A stretch of 11,033 nt of DNA, taken from contig CAJKBW010000089.1 in the NCBI GenBank assembly GCA_905198295.1, positions 1 to 11,033 on the forward strand, in the 5' to 3' direction. The number at the start of each line of letters is the position of its first letter. Positions within the stretch are counted from its first letter, which is position 1. Under the pieces are notes generated by a model, which searched no databases, was not told where the DNA came from, and saw nothing but the letters and a program-made list of their open reading frames with translations. Below, piece after piece: positions 1 through 6,820 of the stretch. The translations under genes were made by a program, and so were the position numbers. Origin of the DNA: an uncultured Oscillospiraceae bacterium (lineage in GTDB: Bacteria > Bacillota > Clostridia > Oscillospirales > Acutalibacteraceae).

Positions 1-175
1 CCCCCTTAAAAGATGTTACCAACCCGGCGGTTACCAGCTTGCGCATGATTTTCAATGTAAAGCGCTGGGAAACCCCCGTCTCCTCGGCTATACGCTGGGC
101 ATCCATCTTTTGCCCAAAACGCGCGAGGCAATACACAATACGAACAGCGTAATCGGATTCCAGATTGATATGCAT
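1..175 (-). CDS. Rrf2-family transcriptional regulator, N-terminal part (cut by window edge)
   Basis: The first 58 codons are present; the rest lies beyond the left edge. The translation opens MHINLESDYAVRIVYCLA and continues with a winged-helix segment (AQRIAEETGVSQRF, residues 26-39, then LKIMRKLVTAGLV, residues 41-53). This is the typical start of Rrf2 proteins: the 'sDYAvRi...LA' helix, then the recognition helix, then 'kimr.L..aGlV.S.kG'. Known Rrf2 proteins are DNA-binding repressors or activators, many sensing Fe-S clusters, redox state or cysteine. The C-terminal Cys triad that would show Fe-S binding is out of view. The ATG at 175 is preceded by an AAGGAGA ribosome binding site at 186-192 (10 nt spacing). 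It starts 39 bp after the rpoD stop with no visible terminator between them, so co-transcription with rpoD is likely. The family is clear; the target is unknown. Confidence 0.88.
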   Translation of the reverse strand, partial: MHINLESDYAVRIVYCLARFGQKMDAQRIAEETGVSQRFTLKIMRKLVTAGLVTSFKG

Positions 176-214
176 TGGTCGAAGCTCTCCTTTTACATAA
201 AACAGAAATTCGGG

Positions 215-1453
215 TCAATCCAGAAAATCTTTCAGTTTTTTGCTGCGGCTAGGATGACGCAGTTTGCGCAGCGCTTTAGCTTCAATCTGGCGGATGCGCT
301 CTCGCGTAACGTCAAACTCCTTCCCTACCTCTTCCAATGTACGCGGCCGGCCATCTTCCAGGCCAAATCGGAGACGAAGCACCTTTTCTTCACGTGAAGT
401 CAGCGTGGAAAGGACCTCCCCCAACTGCTCTTTCAGCAGTGTATGCGAAGCGGCATCGGCCGGCGCGGGTGCCTCATCGTCCGGAATGAAATCCCCCAAA
501 TGGCTGTCTTCTTCTTCGCCAATCGGCGTTTCAAGAGAAACCGGCTCCTGCGCAACCCGCATGATTTCGCGGACCTTGTCCACCGGCATATCCAATTCAG
601 CCGCAACCTCTTCCGCAACCGGCTCGTGACCGTTTTTATGCAACAGCTGGCTGGAAACCTTCTTGACCTTATTGATTGTCTCTACCATGTGTACAGGGAT
701 ACGGATGGTGCGCGCCTGATCTGCGATCGCCCGGGTGATGGCCTGCCGTATCCACCAGGTGGCATAGGTGGAGAATTTGAAGCCCTTGGTATAATCGAAT
801 TTTTCCACCGCTTTGATCAGTCCAAGGTTGCCTTCCTGGATCAGATCCAAAAACTGCATGCCGCGGCCGACATACCGTTTGGCAATGCTGACCACCAGTC
901 GGAGGTTGGCCTCCGAAAGCCGTTTTTTGGCATACTCATCCCCGTCGATGATTCGCATAGCCAGTTCAATTTCTTCTTCCGGCGTGAGCAGCGGCACACG
1001 GCCGATTTCCTTGAGGTACACTTTGACCGGATCATCAATTGCCGCTCCGTCAGCGATCCCAACTGCCTGCGAATCTTCGCCTTCCGGGACGTCCAGTACA
1101 AAATCCAGATCTTCGAAAGTTTCCGAAGCAAAGTCGTCCACAATCTCGATGTTCTGGTTTTCCAGCATCTCGTAGAGCTTATCCATTTGTTCGGGATCAA
1201 ATTCCAGATCCTCCATCGAGTCGAGAATTTCCTGCGTGGTCAGCTTACCCTTTGCGCGGCCCATTTCCACAAGATCATGGATCAGTTGCTTTTTATCTTT
1301 TTTTGCCTGCGGCATCATTATCGCGGCATCGGCTGCTGCATTATCCTCGAAACTCTCTTCCACATTGTCCATCGGCAATTCCTTTTCGGGTACAGCGGCT
1401 GCTATGACTTCTTCATTTTGCACGGTCGTCATCTTAACATCTTTTTTTGCCAT
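215..1453 (-). CDS. rpoD: RNA polymerase primary sigma factor SigA (RpoD)
   Basis: This 412-residue protein is the housekeeping sigma factor that directs RNA polymerase to -35/-10 promoters. A region 1.1-like acidic segment lies at about 52-110 and region 1.2 at about 140-172 (DPVKVYLKEIGRVPLLTPEE). Region 2 covers about 178-248, with the core-binding and -10 recognition motifs (LRLVVSIAKRYVGRGMQFLD, then KGFKFSTYATWWIRQAI). Region 3 is about 250-335. Region 4 is about 345-400, with the -35 helix-turn-helix (TLEEVGKEFDVTRERIRQIE). The length is slightly above the usual 360-390 because of an acidic, alanine-rich N-terminus (residues 8-50). The ATG at 1453 has a purine-rich AAAGGA about 14 nt upstream; a second ATG at 1432 has no better site. 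It starts 55 bp after dnaG, in the conserved dnaG-rpoD order. Confidence 0.98.
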   Translation of the reverse strand: MAKKDVKMTTVQNEEVIAAAVPEKELPMDNVEESFEDNAAADAAIMMPQAKKDKKQLIHDLVEMGRAKGKLTTQEILDSMEDLEFDPEQMDKLYEMLENQNIEIVDDFASETFEDLDFVLDVPEGEDSQAVGIADGAAIDDPVKVYLKEIGRVPLLTPEEEIELAMRIIDGDEYAKKRLSEANLRLVVSIAKRYVGRGMQFLDLIQEGNLGLIKAVEKFDYTKGFKFSTYATWWIRQAITRAIADQARTIRIPVHMVETINKVKKVSSQLLHKNGHEPVAEEVAAELDMPVDKVREIMRVAQEPVSLETPIGEEEDSHLGDFIPDDEAPAPADAASHTLLKEQLGEVLSTLTSREEKVLRLRFGLEDGRPRTLEEVGKEFDVTRERIRQIEAKALRKLRHPSRSKKLKDFLD

Positions 1454-1508
1454 AATTCTCTGTCGTCCTTTCCTGTATCGGGAAATGATGTATTCGGCTT
1501 CTGCTCAC

Positions 1509-3263
1509 TTACGTCTTTTGCTTGCGAAGTTCTTCCAATATGTCACGAATTTGATCGGCCGGCAATGCTGCCGGATCGTTAAGTGTGCGGAAATACTGTT
1601 CGGTGCGCAGCACTTTTCCATAACTGCGCAGTTCTTCCATTGAACCGTTCCTGCCCTGCGCCTCATGAACCATGCGGGTAATATAGGCCATTTTTTCTTC
1701 GTCGTAATCCGCCGCTAAAAAGGCCAGTTCGACCAATAACCCTTTTGTCTGCCTTTCTATCAGACGAACGTATAGTTCCCGGTTAAACGGCGTTACAAAC
1801 AAATCAGCTGGTATTTCCTGAGAAATCGGCAGAATGCGGTCGGGGTGCAGAAGCAGCGTGCCCAGAATTGCCTCTTCCGCGCTTACGGCTCGTGGGTGCT
1901 TTTCGGCTTCCGGATTCACCCGCTTCACCGCTTCTTCCGAATGCCTTACAATTTGGGAAAGCTGACGCGACTTCTGCTGTTTTTGTCGTCTGCTGACCAA
2001 ATAACGTATCTGAGACAAAATGGCTTCCTTGGAAACGGAAAACTCTTTGGAAAGCTTCCCGGCGTAAACGTCCCGTTCAATACTATTCGACAAGCCGGCC
2101 AGCAATTCCGCCGCTTCACGCAAATAGCCTGCCTTGCCGTCTGCCGATCCAAGGTCATATTTTAACCCGATTTGCATCAGTCGATACTCAACATCATTTG
2201 CCGCACGGTCCAGCAGCAGCTTAAAGCGTTCTGCCCCATTGGTGCGGATAAATTCATCCGGATCTTTACCGTTAGGTACAGCAATCACCCGGATATCCAC
2301 TCCGGTTTCCCGAATCAGGCCGATTGCCCGCTGAGCCCCCTTCTGCCCGGCAGCGTCTGAGTCAAAAATCAGCGTAACCTCATCGGCATACCGGGATAAC
2401 AGCCTGGCATGATCTGCGGTAAAAGAAGTTCCCAGCGCTGCCACTGCGTTTGTGAAACCGGCCTGATGCAGTGCAATAACATCCATATAGCCTTCGCACA
2501 GGATCAGCTTTTTTCCGGTCGATTTGGCAAAGTTCAAACCAAATAGATTGTTTGTCTTTTTAAATACCAGCGTATCGGAGGTGTTGATATATTTTGGCTT
2601 GGAGTCGTCCAGAATCCGGCCGCCGAAGCCGATCACATTGCCACGTATGTCAATGATCGGTACAATCACACGATGGTGAAAAATGTCGAACATCGAGCCG
2701 CGGGAAGAACGCTTGGCCAGAAAGGCCGCCGTAAGCTCCTCATCTTTAAACCCCTTCTGCCTCAGAAAGCGCAGCAGAGTGTCCCAGCCTTCGGAGGCAT
2801 AACCCAAGCCAAAATGCCGGATGGTTTTATCGGTGTACCCGCGGCTGTAATAGTATTCCAGACCTTTGCGCCCTTCCGGCGAATATAAGTAGTGATGATA
2901 AAACCGTGCCGCCTCCCGGTTCGCCTCCAAAATACGCATGCGCATACGCGAAGCCGCATCGTTCACCTGATTATCCGGCATCTTCATACCGGCGCGATCC
3001 GCCAAAAATTTTACCGCATCCAGATAGTCAAGGTTTTCAATCCGCTTGATAAAGGTAATCACATCACCAGCGGCACCGCATCCGAAACAGTAAAAGGAGG
3101 CCGTGGAAGGAAACACGGTAAAAGAAGGCGTCTTTTCGCCATGAAATGGACATAATCCCACCAGATTCTGTCCGGTGCGTTTTAGGCGTACGTAGGAAGA
3201 CACTACCGCTTCGATATCGTTGCGCCCGAGCAAATCCTGAATAAAACTATCCGGAAGCGGCAT
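1509..3263 (-). CDS. dnaG: DNA primase DnaG
   Basis: This 584-residue primase synthesises RNA primers for the lagging strand and for replication restart. The N-terminal CHC2-type zinc domain is intact (C38, H41, C59, C62; LCPFHGEKTPSF, then FYCFGCGAAGD). The catalytic core follows, with a TOPRIM domain at about 250-335. It contains the conserved glutamate of CEGYMD (E257), the DSDAAG motif (residues 301-306) and the acidic DPDEF (334-338), which bind metal and nucleotide. The C-terminal part (about 455-584) corresponds to the helicase (DnaB/DnaC) interaction domain and is diverged, as is usual. The ATG at 3263 has a strong AAAGGAG site about 7 nt upstream. The gene starts only 21 bp after the dgt stop and is followed 55 bp later by rpoD, so the three are likely co-transcribed. 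Confidence 0.98.
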   Translation of the reverse strand: MPLPDSFIQDLLGRNDIEAVVSSYVRLKRTGQNLVGLCPFHGEKTPSFTVFPSTASFYCFGCGAAGDVITFIKRIENLDYLDAVKFLADRAGMKMPDNQVNDAASRMRMRILEANREAARFYHHYLYSPEGRKGLEYYYSRGYTDKTIRHFGLGYASEGWDTLLRFLRQKGFKDEELTAAFLAKRSSRGSMFDIFHHRVIVPIIDIRGNVIGFGGRILDDSKPKYINTSDTLVFKKTNNLFGLNFAKSTGKKLILCEGYMDVIALHQAGFTNAVAALGTSFTADHARLLSRYADEVTLIFDSDAAGQKGAQRAIGLIRETGVDIRVIAVPNGKDPDEFIRTNGAERFKLLLDRAANDVEYRLMQIGLKYDLGSADGKAGYLREAAELLAGLSNSIERDVYAGKLSKEFSVSKEAILSQIRYLVSRRQKQQKSRQLSQIVRHSEEAVKRVNPEAEKHPRAVSAEEAILGTLLLHPDRILPISQEIPADLFVTPFNRELYVRLIERQTKGLLVELAFLAADYDEEKMAYITRMVHEAQGRNGSMEELRSYGKVLRTEQYFRTLNDPAALPADQIRDILEELRKQKT

Positions 3264-3284
3264 ACCGGTCTCCTTTCTTCAAGC

Positions 3285-4298
3285 TTAAGAAAAGTGATTA
3301 TCCTTTACACCCCAGCCACGGGGAATAAACAGGTTTTCATAACTCTCCAGTGCGTAATTATCGGTCATGCCGGCGATAAAATCACCCACTGCCCGTTCAG
3401 CGCCATCCTGTTCGAGAATAGGGAGATATTCCGGCGGAAGCTTGTCCACATGCTTCAGATAATAGGCAAACAGGCCCTTGATCAGATCGTCAACCTTGCT
3501 TTCCTCACTTTTGGCCACCGGATTTCGATACAGCGCTTCATACATAAAATCATGCAGCCGCTGAAAGCATGCAGCGATATCCGGTGCCAGCCGGATATCA
3601 TCCCCGCTGTTTTCAACAATGGATTTAACAAGCGTGTCGATCCGGGTGGTACGCCTGTCGCCCAGAAGACGATGCGCCTCCTCCGGCACATCGCTTTCCT
3701 TGAAAACGCCGGCACGAATCGCATCATCGATATCGTGATTGATGTATGCGACGCGGTCGGCAATCCGGACAATGCGCCCCTCCAGCGTCTGTGCCGGTGT
3801 TCCGCTGGTGTGGCAGAGAATGCCATTTCGCACTTCATATGTAAGGTTCAAACCCTGTCCGTCGTTTTCCAGAAGATCCACAACCCGGACACTCTGCTGA
3901 AAATGCCGAAATCCATCGGTCATAATGCTGTTGAGCGCCCGTTCGCCGGCATGGCCGAACGGGGTATGACCGAGATCATGACCAAGCGAGATGGCTTCGG
4001 TAAGATCCTCATTGAGGCGCAGGGCACGGGCAACGGTGCGGGCAATCTGTGACACTTCAAGCGTATGGGTCAGCCGTGTGCGATAATGGTCGCCTTCGGG
4101 CGAAAGGAACACCTGCGTTTTGTGCTTGAGGCGCCGGAATGATTTGCAATGCAGGATACGGTCACGGTCACGCTGATAGTCTGTCCGGTAATCGCAGGGC
4201 TTCTCCGGTCGTTCCCGGCCGCGTGTATTTGCAGATAAGGCGGCATGAGGCGACAAAATGGTTTTTTCAAGCTCTTCCCAGCGTTCTCTGACCGGCAT
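3285..4298 (-). CDS. dgt: dGTPase-like deoxynucleotide triphosphohydrolase (HD domain)
   Basis: This 337-residue HD-superfamily phosphohydrolase belongs to the deoxyguanosinetriphosphate triphosphohydrolase-like family, which splits dNTPs into deoxynucleoside and triphosphate and so tunes dNTP pools. The N-terminal SFRRLKHKTQVF motif (53-64) is a family signature. The HD metal site is complete: H78 (RLTHTLEVSQIA), H107-D108 in SLGHDLGHTPFGHAGE (104-119) and D181 (RIADRVAYINHDIDD). The open frame extends upstream to a GTG at 4316. I prefer the ATG at 4298, because a GGGAGGGG ribosome binding site lies at 4307-4314, 8 nt before it and inside the longer frame. It is the first gene of the dgt-dnaG-rpoD group, 21 bp before dnaG. 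Which dNTPs it prefers cannot be told from sequence. Confidence 0.94.
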   Translation of the reverse strand: MPVRERWEELEKTILSPHAALSANTRGRERPEKPCDYRTDYQRDRDRILHCKSFRRLKHKTQVFLSPEGDHYRTRLTHTLEVSQIARTVARALRLNEDLTEAISLGHDLGHTPFGHAGERALNSIMTDGFRHFQQSVRVVDLLENDGQGLNLTYEVRNGILCHTSGTPAQTLEGRIVRIADRVAYINHDIDDAIRAGVFKESDVPEEAHRLLGDRRTTRIDTLVKSIVENSGDDIRLAPDIAACFQRLHDFMYEALYRNPVAKSEESKVDDLIKGLFAYYLKHVDKLPPEYLPILEQDGAERAVGDFIAGMTDNYALESYENLFIPRGWGVKDNHFS

Positions 4299-4306
4299 GC
4301 ACGTCG

Positions 4307-4314
4307 CCCCTCCC
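4307..4314 (-). promoter_or_regulatory. Ribosome binding site deciding the dgt start
   Basis: GGGAGGGG on the minus strand lies 8 nt before the ATG at 4298. It overlaps the first codons of an alternative GTG start at 4316, which itself has only AT-rich sequence upstream. This supports the shorter dgt product. Confidence 0.7.
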
Positions 4315-4322
4315 ACCGTTTT

Positions 4323-4360
4323 ATTTATATATACACAGATTTCGTCCGGTTTTCCTGCAA
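4323..4360 (-). promoter_or_regulatory. Weak candidate promoter for dgt-dnaG-rpoD
   Basis: On the minus strand an AT-rich run, TATATATAAAT (4323-4333), lies about 25-35 bp before the dgt ATG and could supply a -10 element. A TTGCAG hexamer sits at 4355-4360, but its distance to the best -10 hexamers is 19-21 bp or more, longer than the usual 17. There is no obvious terminator between yigZ and dgt, so read-through from yigZ is also possible. Confidence 0.3.
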
Positions 4361-4417
4361 AAGCTCAAAAGAATTTCTCTTTTTCTCTCTGCAAAATTTT
4401 TTCGGGACGAATTTTTA

Positions 4418-5047
4418 TCATCCAGCCGAAAACGGAAAAAAGCCGCGGCCTTCTTCTGACGCTTCCAGCGTTCCGGCACTTTTTTCCAGAACAGCGTGCT
4501 GCCAGATATCCCACTCCTTTTCGGGCAGACGAAAACGGATATGGATTTCTTCCGCATACTGTGTTTCCAGAATTTCCACCCCGCTTTCCGCCATAAAAGG
4601 CTGTACCCAGCCATACTGCGCATAGCTGCAGAAAAGTCCCCCCTCCACACACATTTGCATCATCACAATGTGTCCGGCGGATACAGCCAGTTTTGCCCCC
4701 TGCGTATACGCACGAGACAGCCCGCCGGTTCCCAGCAAAATTCCGCCAAAATAACGGGTGACCACCACCACGGCGTTGAACAGTTCATTTCCCTGAAGGA
4801 CGGTCAGCAGCGGAACGCCGCCGGTCCCCTGCGGCTCGCCGTCGTCGGAACAGCGGCAGGTACCGTCAAGCAGCGTATAAGCAAATACATGGTGACGGGC
4901 ATCCGGATGCATTTTACGCCGTTTTTGGATAAAGGCTGCTGCCTCCTCCGCATTCGCCGCTGGCGAAACAGCACCGATAAACCGGGAACGCTGCTCCACA
5001 AATTCATCTTCCGCCATATCCGATAAGGTTTTATAAGGCTTCTGCAT
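4418..5047 (-). CDS. yigZ: YigZ/IMPACT family protein (UPF0029)
   Basis: This 209-residue protein has an intact N-terminal Impact/UPF0029 domain (about 12-125). Its hallmarks are SRFIGAVSP near residue 21, a CSDDGEPQGTGGVPLL stretch (66-81) and the family signature VVVVTRYFGGILLGTGGLSRAY (93-114). The C-terminal part is a DUF1949-like ferredoxin-fold domain. YigZ proteins are widespread and are linked to translation and ribosome quality by relation to eukaryotic IMPACT; the exact bacterial role is unsettled. The length is normal (about 200-215). The ATG at 5047 is preceded by GGGGAAAAG about 6-10 nt upstream. It begins only 43 bp after the rpmE terminator stem and is followed, after 119 bp without a clear terminator, by dgt. 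Confidence 0.95.
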   Translation of the reverse strand: MQKPYKTLSDMAEDEFVEQRSRFIGAVSPAANAEEAAAFIQKRRKMHPDARHHVFAYTLLDGTCRCSDDGEPQGTGGVPLLTVLQGNELFNAVVVVTRYFGGILLGTGGLSRAYTQGAKLAVSAGHIVMMQMCVEGGLFCSYAQYGWVQPFMAESGVEILETQYAEEIHIRFRLPEKEWDIWQHAVLEKSAGTLEASEEGRGFFPFSAG

Positions 5048-5080
5048 AGCTTTTCCCCGCCTTTATAATCGACCTTTGAT

Positions 5081-5116
5081 AACGAGAAAAGGCAGCGCCC
5101 TTCCGCGCTGCCTCTC
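5081..5116 (-). terminator. Rho-independent terminator after rpmE
   Basis: A GGCAGCGC / GCGCTGCC inverted repeat (5091-5098 and 5105-5112) forms an 8-bp GC-rich stem with a 6-nt loop. On the minus strand it is followed by TTTTCTCGTT (5090-5081), a U-rich tail. On the plus strand the following bases are TCTCCTATAA, so the minus direction, ending the rpmE transcript 22 bp after its stop, is the functional reading. Confidence 0.85.
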
Positions 5117-5134
5117 CTATAAGCCTAACTACAC

Positions 5135-5344
5135 TTATTTCTCGTCCGTCATACCGAAGCGCTTCTTGAAGCGATCCACGCGCCCGCCGGTATCCACCAG
5201 CTTCTGTTTGCCGGTAAAGAACGGATGGCACTTGGAGCAGATTTCCACACGGATATTCTCTTTCGTCGATCCGGTTGCAATTACTTCGCCACAGGCACAC
5301 GTAATCGTGGTCTGCTCATATTTCGGATGGATATTCTCTTTCAT
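5135..5344 (-). CDS. rpmE: 50S ribosomal protein L31 (type A, zinc-binding form)
   Basis: This 69-residue large-subunit ribosomal protein matches bL31: MKENIHPKYEQTTITCACGE at the start and CSKCHPFFTGKQKLVDTGGR (36-55) in the middle. Four cysteines (C16, C18, C36, C39) correspond to the zinc-binding C+ form, which is typically replaced by a Cys-less paralogue under zinc starvation; no paralogue is in this window. An open frame extends 23 codons further upstream, but the ATG at 5344 has a good AGAGGTGA site about 7 nt before it. The extension would run through the -10 and -35 elements of the promoter, so it is not translated from this transcript. The gene has its own promoter and terminator, so it is probably monocistronic. 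Confidence 0.97.
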   Translation of the reverse strand: MKENIHPKYEQTTITCACGEVIATGSTKENIRVEICSKCHPFFTGKQKLVDTGGRVDRFKKRFGMTDEK

Positions 5345-5384
5345 TCCTGTCACCTCTTTCGGACAAAGCAGCATTAACAGAACT

Positions 5385-5413
5385 AATATAGCACACTCTC
5401 TCAGAAAATGCAA
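5385..5413 (-). promoter_or_regulatory. Strong sigma-A promoter of rpmE
   Basis: On the minus strand TTGCAT (5408-5413) is separated by exactly 17 bp from TATATT (5385-5390), which is preceded by TGC, an extended -10. Upstream of the -35 lies an A/T-rich stretch (about 5414-5440), resembling an UP element. Transcription would start near 5378, giving a leader of about 34 nt before the L31 start codon. Confidence 0.82.
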
Positions 5414-5491
5414 CTATAATTTTTTATATCGCCTATTTTTGTCCGCCCTGCTTGTATTGACACTCCTTTAAGCGGACGGCTGTGAATCACT

Positions 5492-6820
5492 TTACGCTTT
5501 GTCGAGCCAAACATCCACGCCGTGCTGATCTGTTCCATAGTACACCCACACATCGCTGTAACCCTCTATCTGTATACGTGCCTGAAAAGGCGTGGGACCG
5601 TCGATTTTCGCCCCCGCCATATCGATCACCAGCTTGAGGTCGGATTCTTCTATACGGTTAATCGATGACGTGGAACCGACAAGGGTAATCCCGGTGAGCT
5701 TGATGCGGGAATACGTAGGCATTTTTCCGGGCGGCGGATTCAAAATGGTTACGTTGCTTCCGTTGAGGGTAAGATCCATTTTTTTAGAAGACAGCCCGTC
5801 CAGATTCAGGGTGATCACAAGTTCCTTTGCATCCCCCAGAATCTTTACGCTCTCCGGTGGATTCAGAGGGATCCGGATCTGACCGTTGGATTCCAGCAGC
5901 GCGTCCAGATCGAGATTGTCAAAATCCACAACAAAAGTCTGCAGTGAGGCGGCAAATTCCTGTACAGCACTGGGGGTTCCCAGCAGACCGACCGTCTGCG
6001 GAGATACGGTGATAAAATTAGCGACGCCCTTGAACGCCTCCGGAATATTGGCGACCGAATACTGGATATCCACCTCACGGTATTCCTGTACCGGAACGGT
6101 AATGTTGACCATCGTAGCACTGAATTTGCAGTGTACTCCAACTTCATTGCCGTTATTGTCATAGGCTTTTAGTACGACATCGTTAAATATGGTGGTTTCT
6201 GCAATGGTTTTTTCCGGTACCACCGCAACCACCGAAGCGATCTGGCTGATTTCTGTTTTTGGGCCTTCCACCGTGACAAGACCGTCGGGCAGCACCTCGG
6301 TATCAAAACGGGCTTCGCCCAGCTGATACCGTTTATCGGCCTGTTCCTTAGCCAGCGTAACAGCAGAAATATCCGCCGAAACGGCGAACTCCGCCTTCTG
6401 CCAGGTATCACAGTACACCGTAATGCGCTGCGGTTCCCAACTGATGATTTCGTAATTGCCGTTATCCACGCTGGTGGCTGTCAAATCCACTTCGTGATAG
6501 CCAGGGTTGATAATATTACTGGTGTTAGCGCGCACCTGAATGTTTTCCAGTTCTTTCAGCTGGCCGACCACCCACCGGGCACCCTGCACGGTTACCCGCA
6601 CTTTAACTTCCGTTTCGTTGCCGATGACCCGCAGGTTATTCTCCTGCGCCAGACTGTTGCTCAGTGTAATCGGCACAGTGATATCAATTTCCTGTGTAGT
6701 AATGTTATTTGGGCCGGAGGCTACGATCCACCATATGACAATCGCCGCCACGAGTGAAAACACAATCATGATCTTGTCATTATGCAGCCAGCGGTGCAGT
6801 GAAATCTTTCCCTTCATCAT
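5492..6820 (-). CDS. cdaR: CdaR, YbbR-domain regulator of the diadenylate cyclase CdaA
   Basis: This 442-residue protein has a short cytoplasmic N-terminus, one transmembrane segment (about 16-36, IMIVFSLVAAIVIWWIVASG) and a long extracytoplasmic part. The latter is made of repeated YbbR beta-domains; several 'V.V..pk..v.l.G....v..' units are visible, for example VTVEGPKTEISQI and ITVSPQTVGLLGTPSAV. In Firmicutes CdaR binds the cyclase CdaA at the membrane and modulates c-di-AMP production. The frame is open to a GTG at 6832, but that start has no spaced ribosome site. The ATG at 6820 sits 6 nt after GGAG and overlaps the cdaA stop as ATGA, giving translational coupling. The gene usually found next, glmM, is absent; rpmE follows instead. 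Confidence 0.93.
   Translation of the reverse strand: MMKGKISLHRWLHNDKIMIVFSLVAAIVIWWIVASGPNNITTQEIDITVPITLSNSLAQENNLRVIGNETEVKVRVTVQGARWVVGQLKELENIQVRANTSNIINPGYHEVDLTATSVDNGNYEIISWEPQRITVYCDTWQKAEFAVSADISAVTLAKEQADKRYQLGEARFDTEVLPDGLVTVEGPKTEISQIASVVAVVPEKTIAETTIFNDVVLKAYDNNGNEVGVHCKFSATMVNITVPVQEYREVDIQYSVANIPEAFKGVANFITVSPQTVGLLGTPSAVQEFAASLQTFVVDFDNLDLDALLESNGQIRIPLNPPESVKILGDAKELVITLNLDGLSSKKMDLTLNGSNVTILNPPPGKMPTYSRIKLTGITLVGSTSSINRIEESDLKLVIDMAGAKIDGPTPFQARIQIEGYSDVWVYYGTDQHGVDVWLDKA

Noticed and set aside
6..218. 70-codon minus-strand open frame spanning the left edge
   Set aside because: It is out of frame with the Rrf2-type coding sequence, which starts at 175 behind a good ribosome site and has clear family similarity.
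443..1582. 379-codon plus-strand open frame opposite rpoD
   Set aside because: It is antisense to the unmistakable sigma factor gene, has no recognisable domain and looks like a codon-usage shadow.
3294..4052. 252-codon plus-strand open frame opposite dgt
   Set aside because: It is antisense to the HD-domain gene, with no ribosome site context or recognisable family.
5441..5477. GTCCGC / GCGGAC inverted repeat after cdaR as a terminator
   Set aside because: The stem is only 6 bp with a 25-nt loop, and the minus-strand 3' side is followed by A-rich rather than T-rich sequence.
5466..5490. TTGACA-like hexamer on the plus strand near 5457 as a promoter
   Set aside because: No -10 hexamer lies at 16-18 bp downstream and no plus-strand gene follows.
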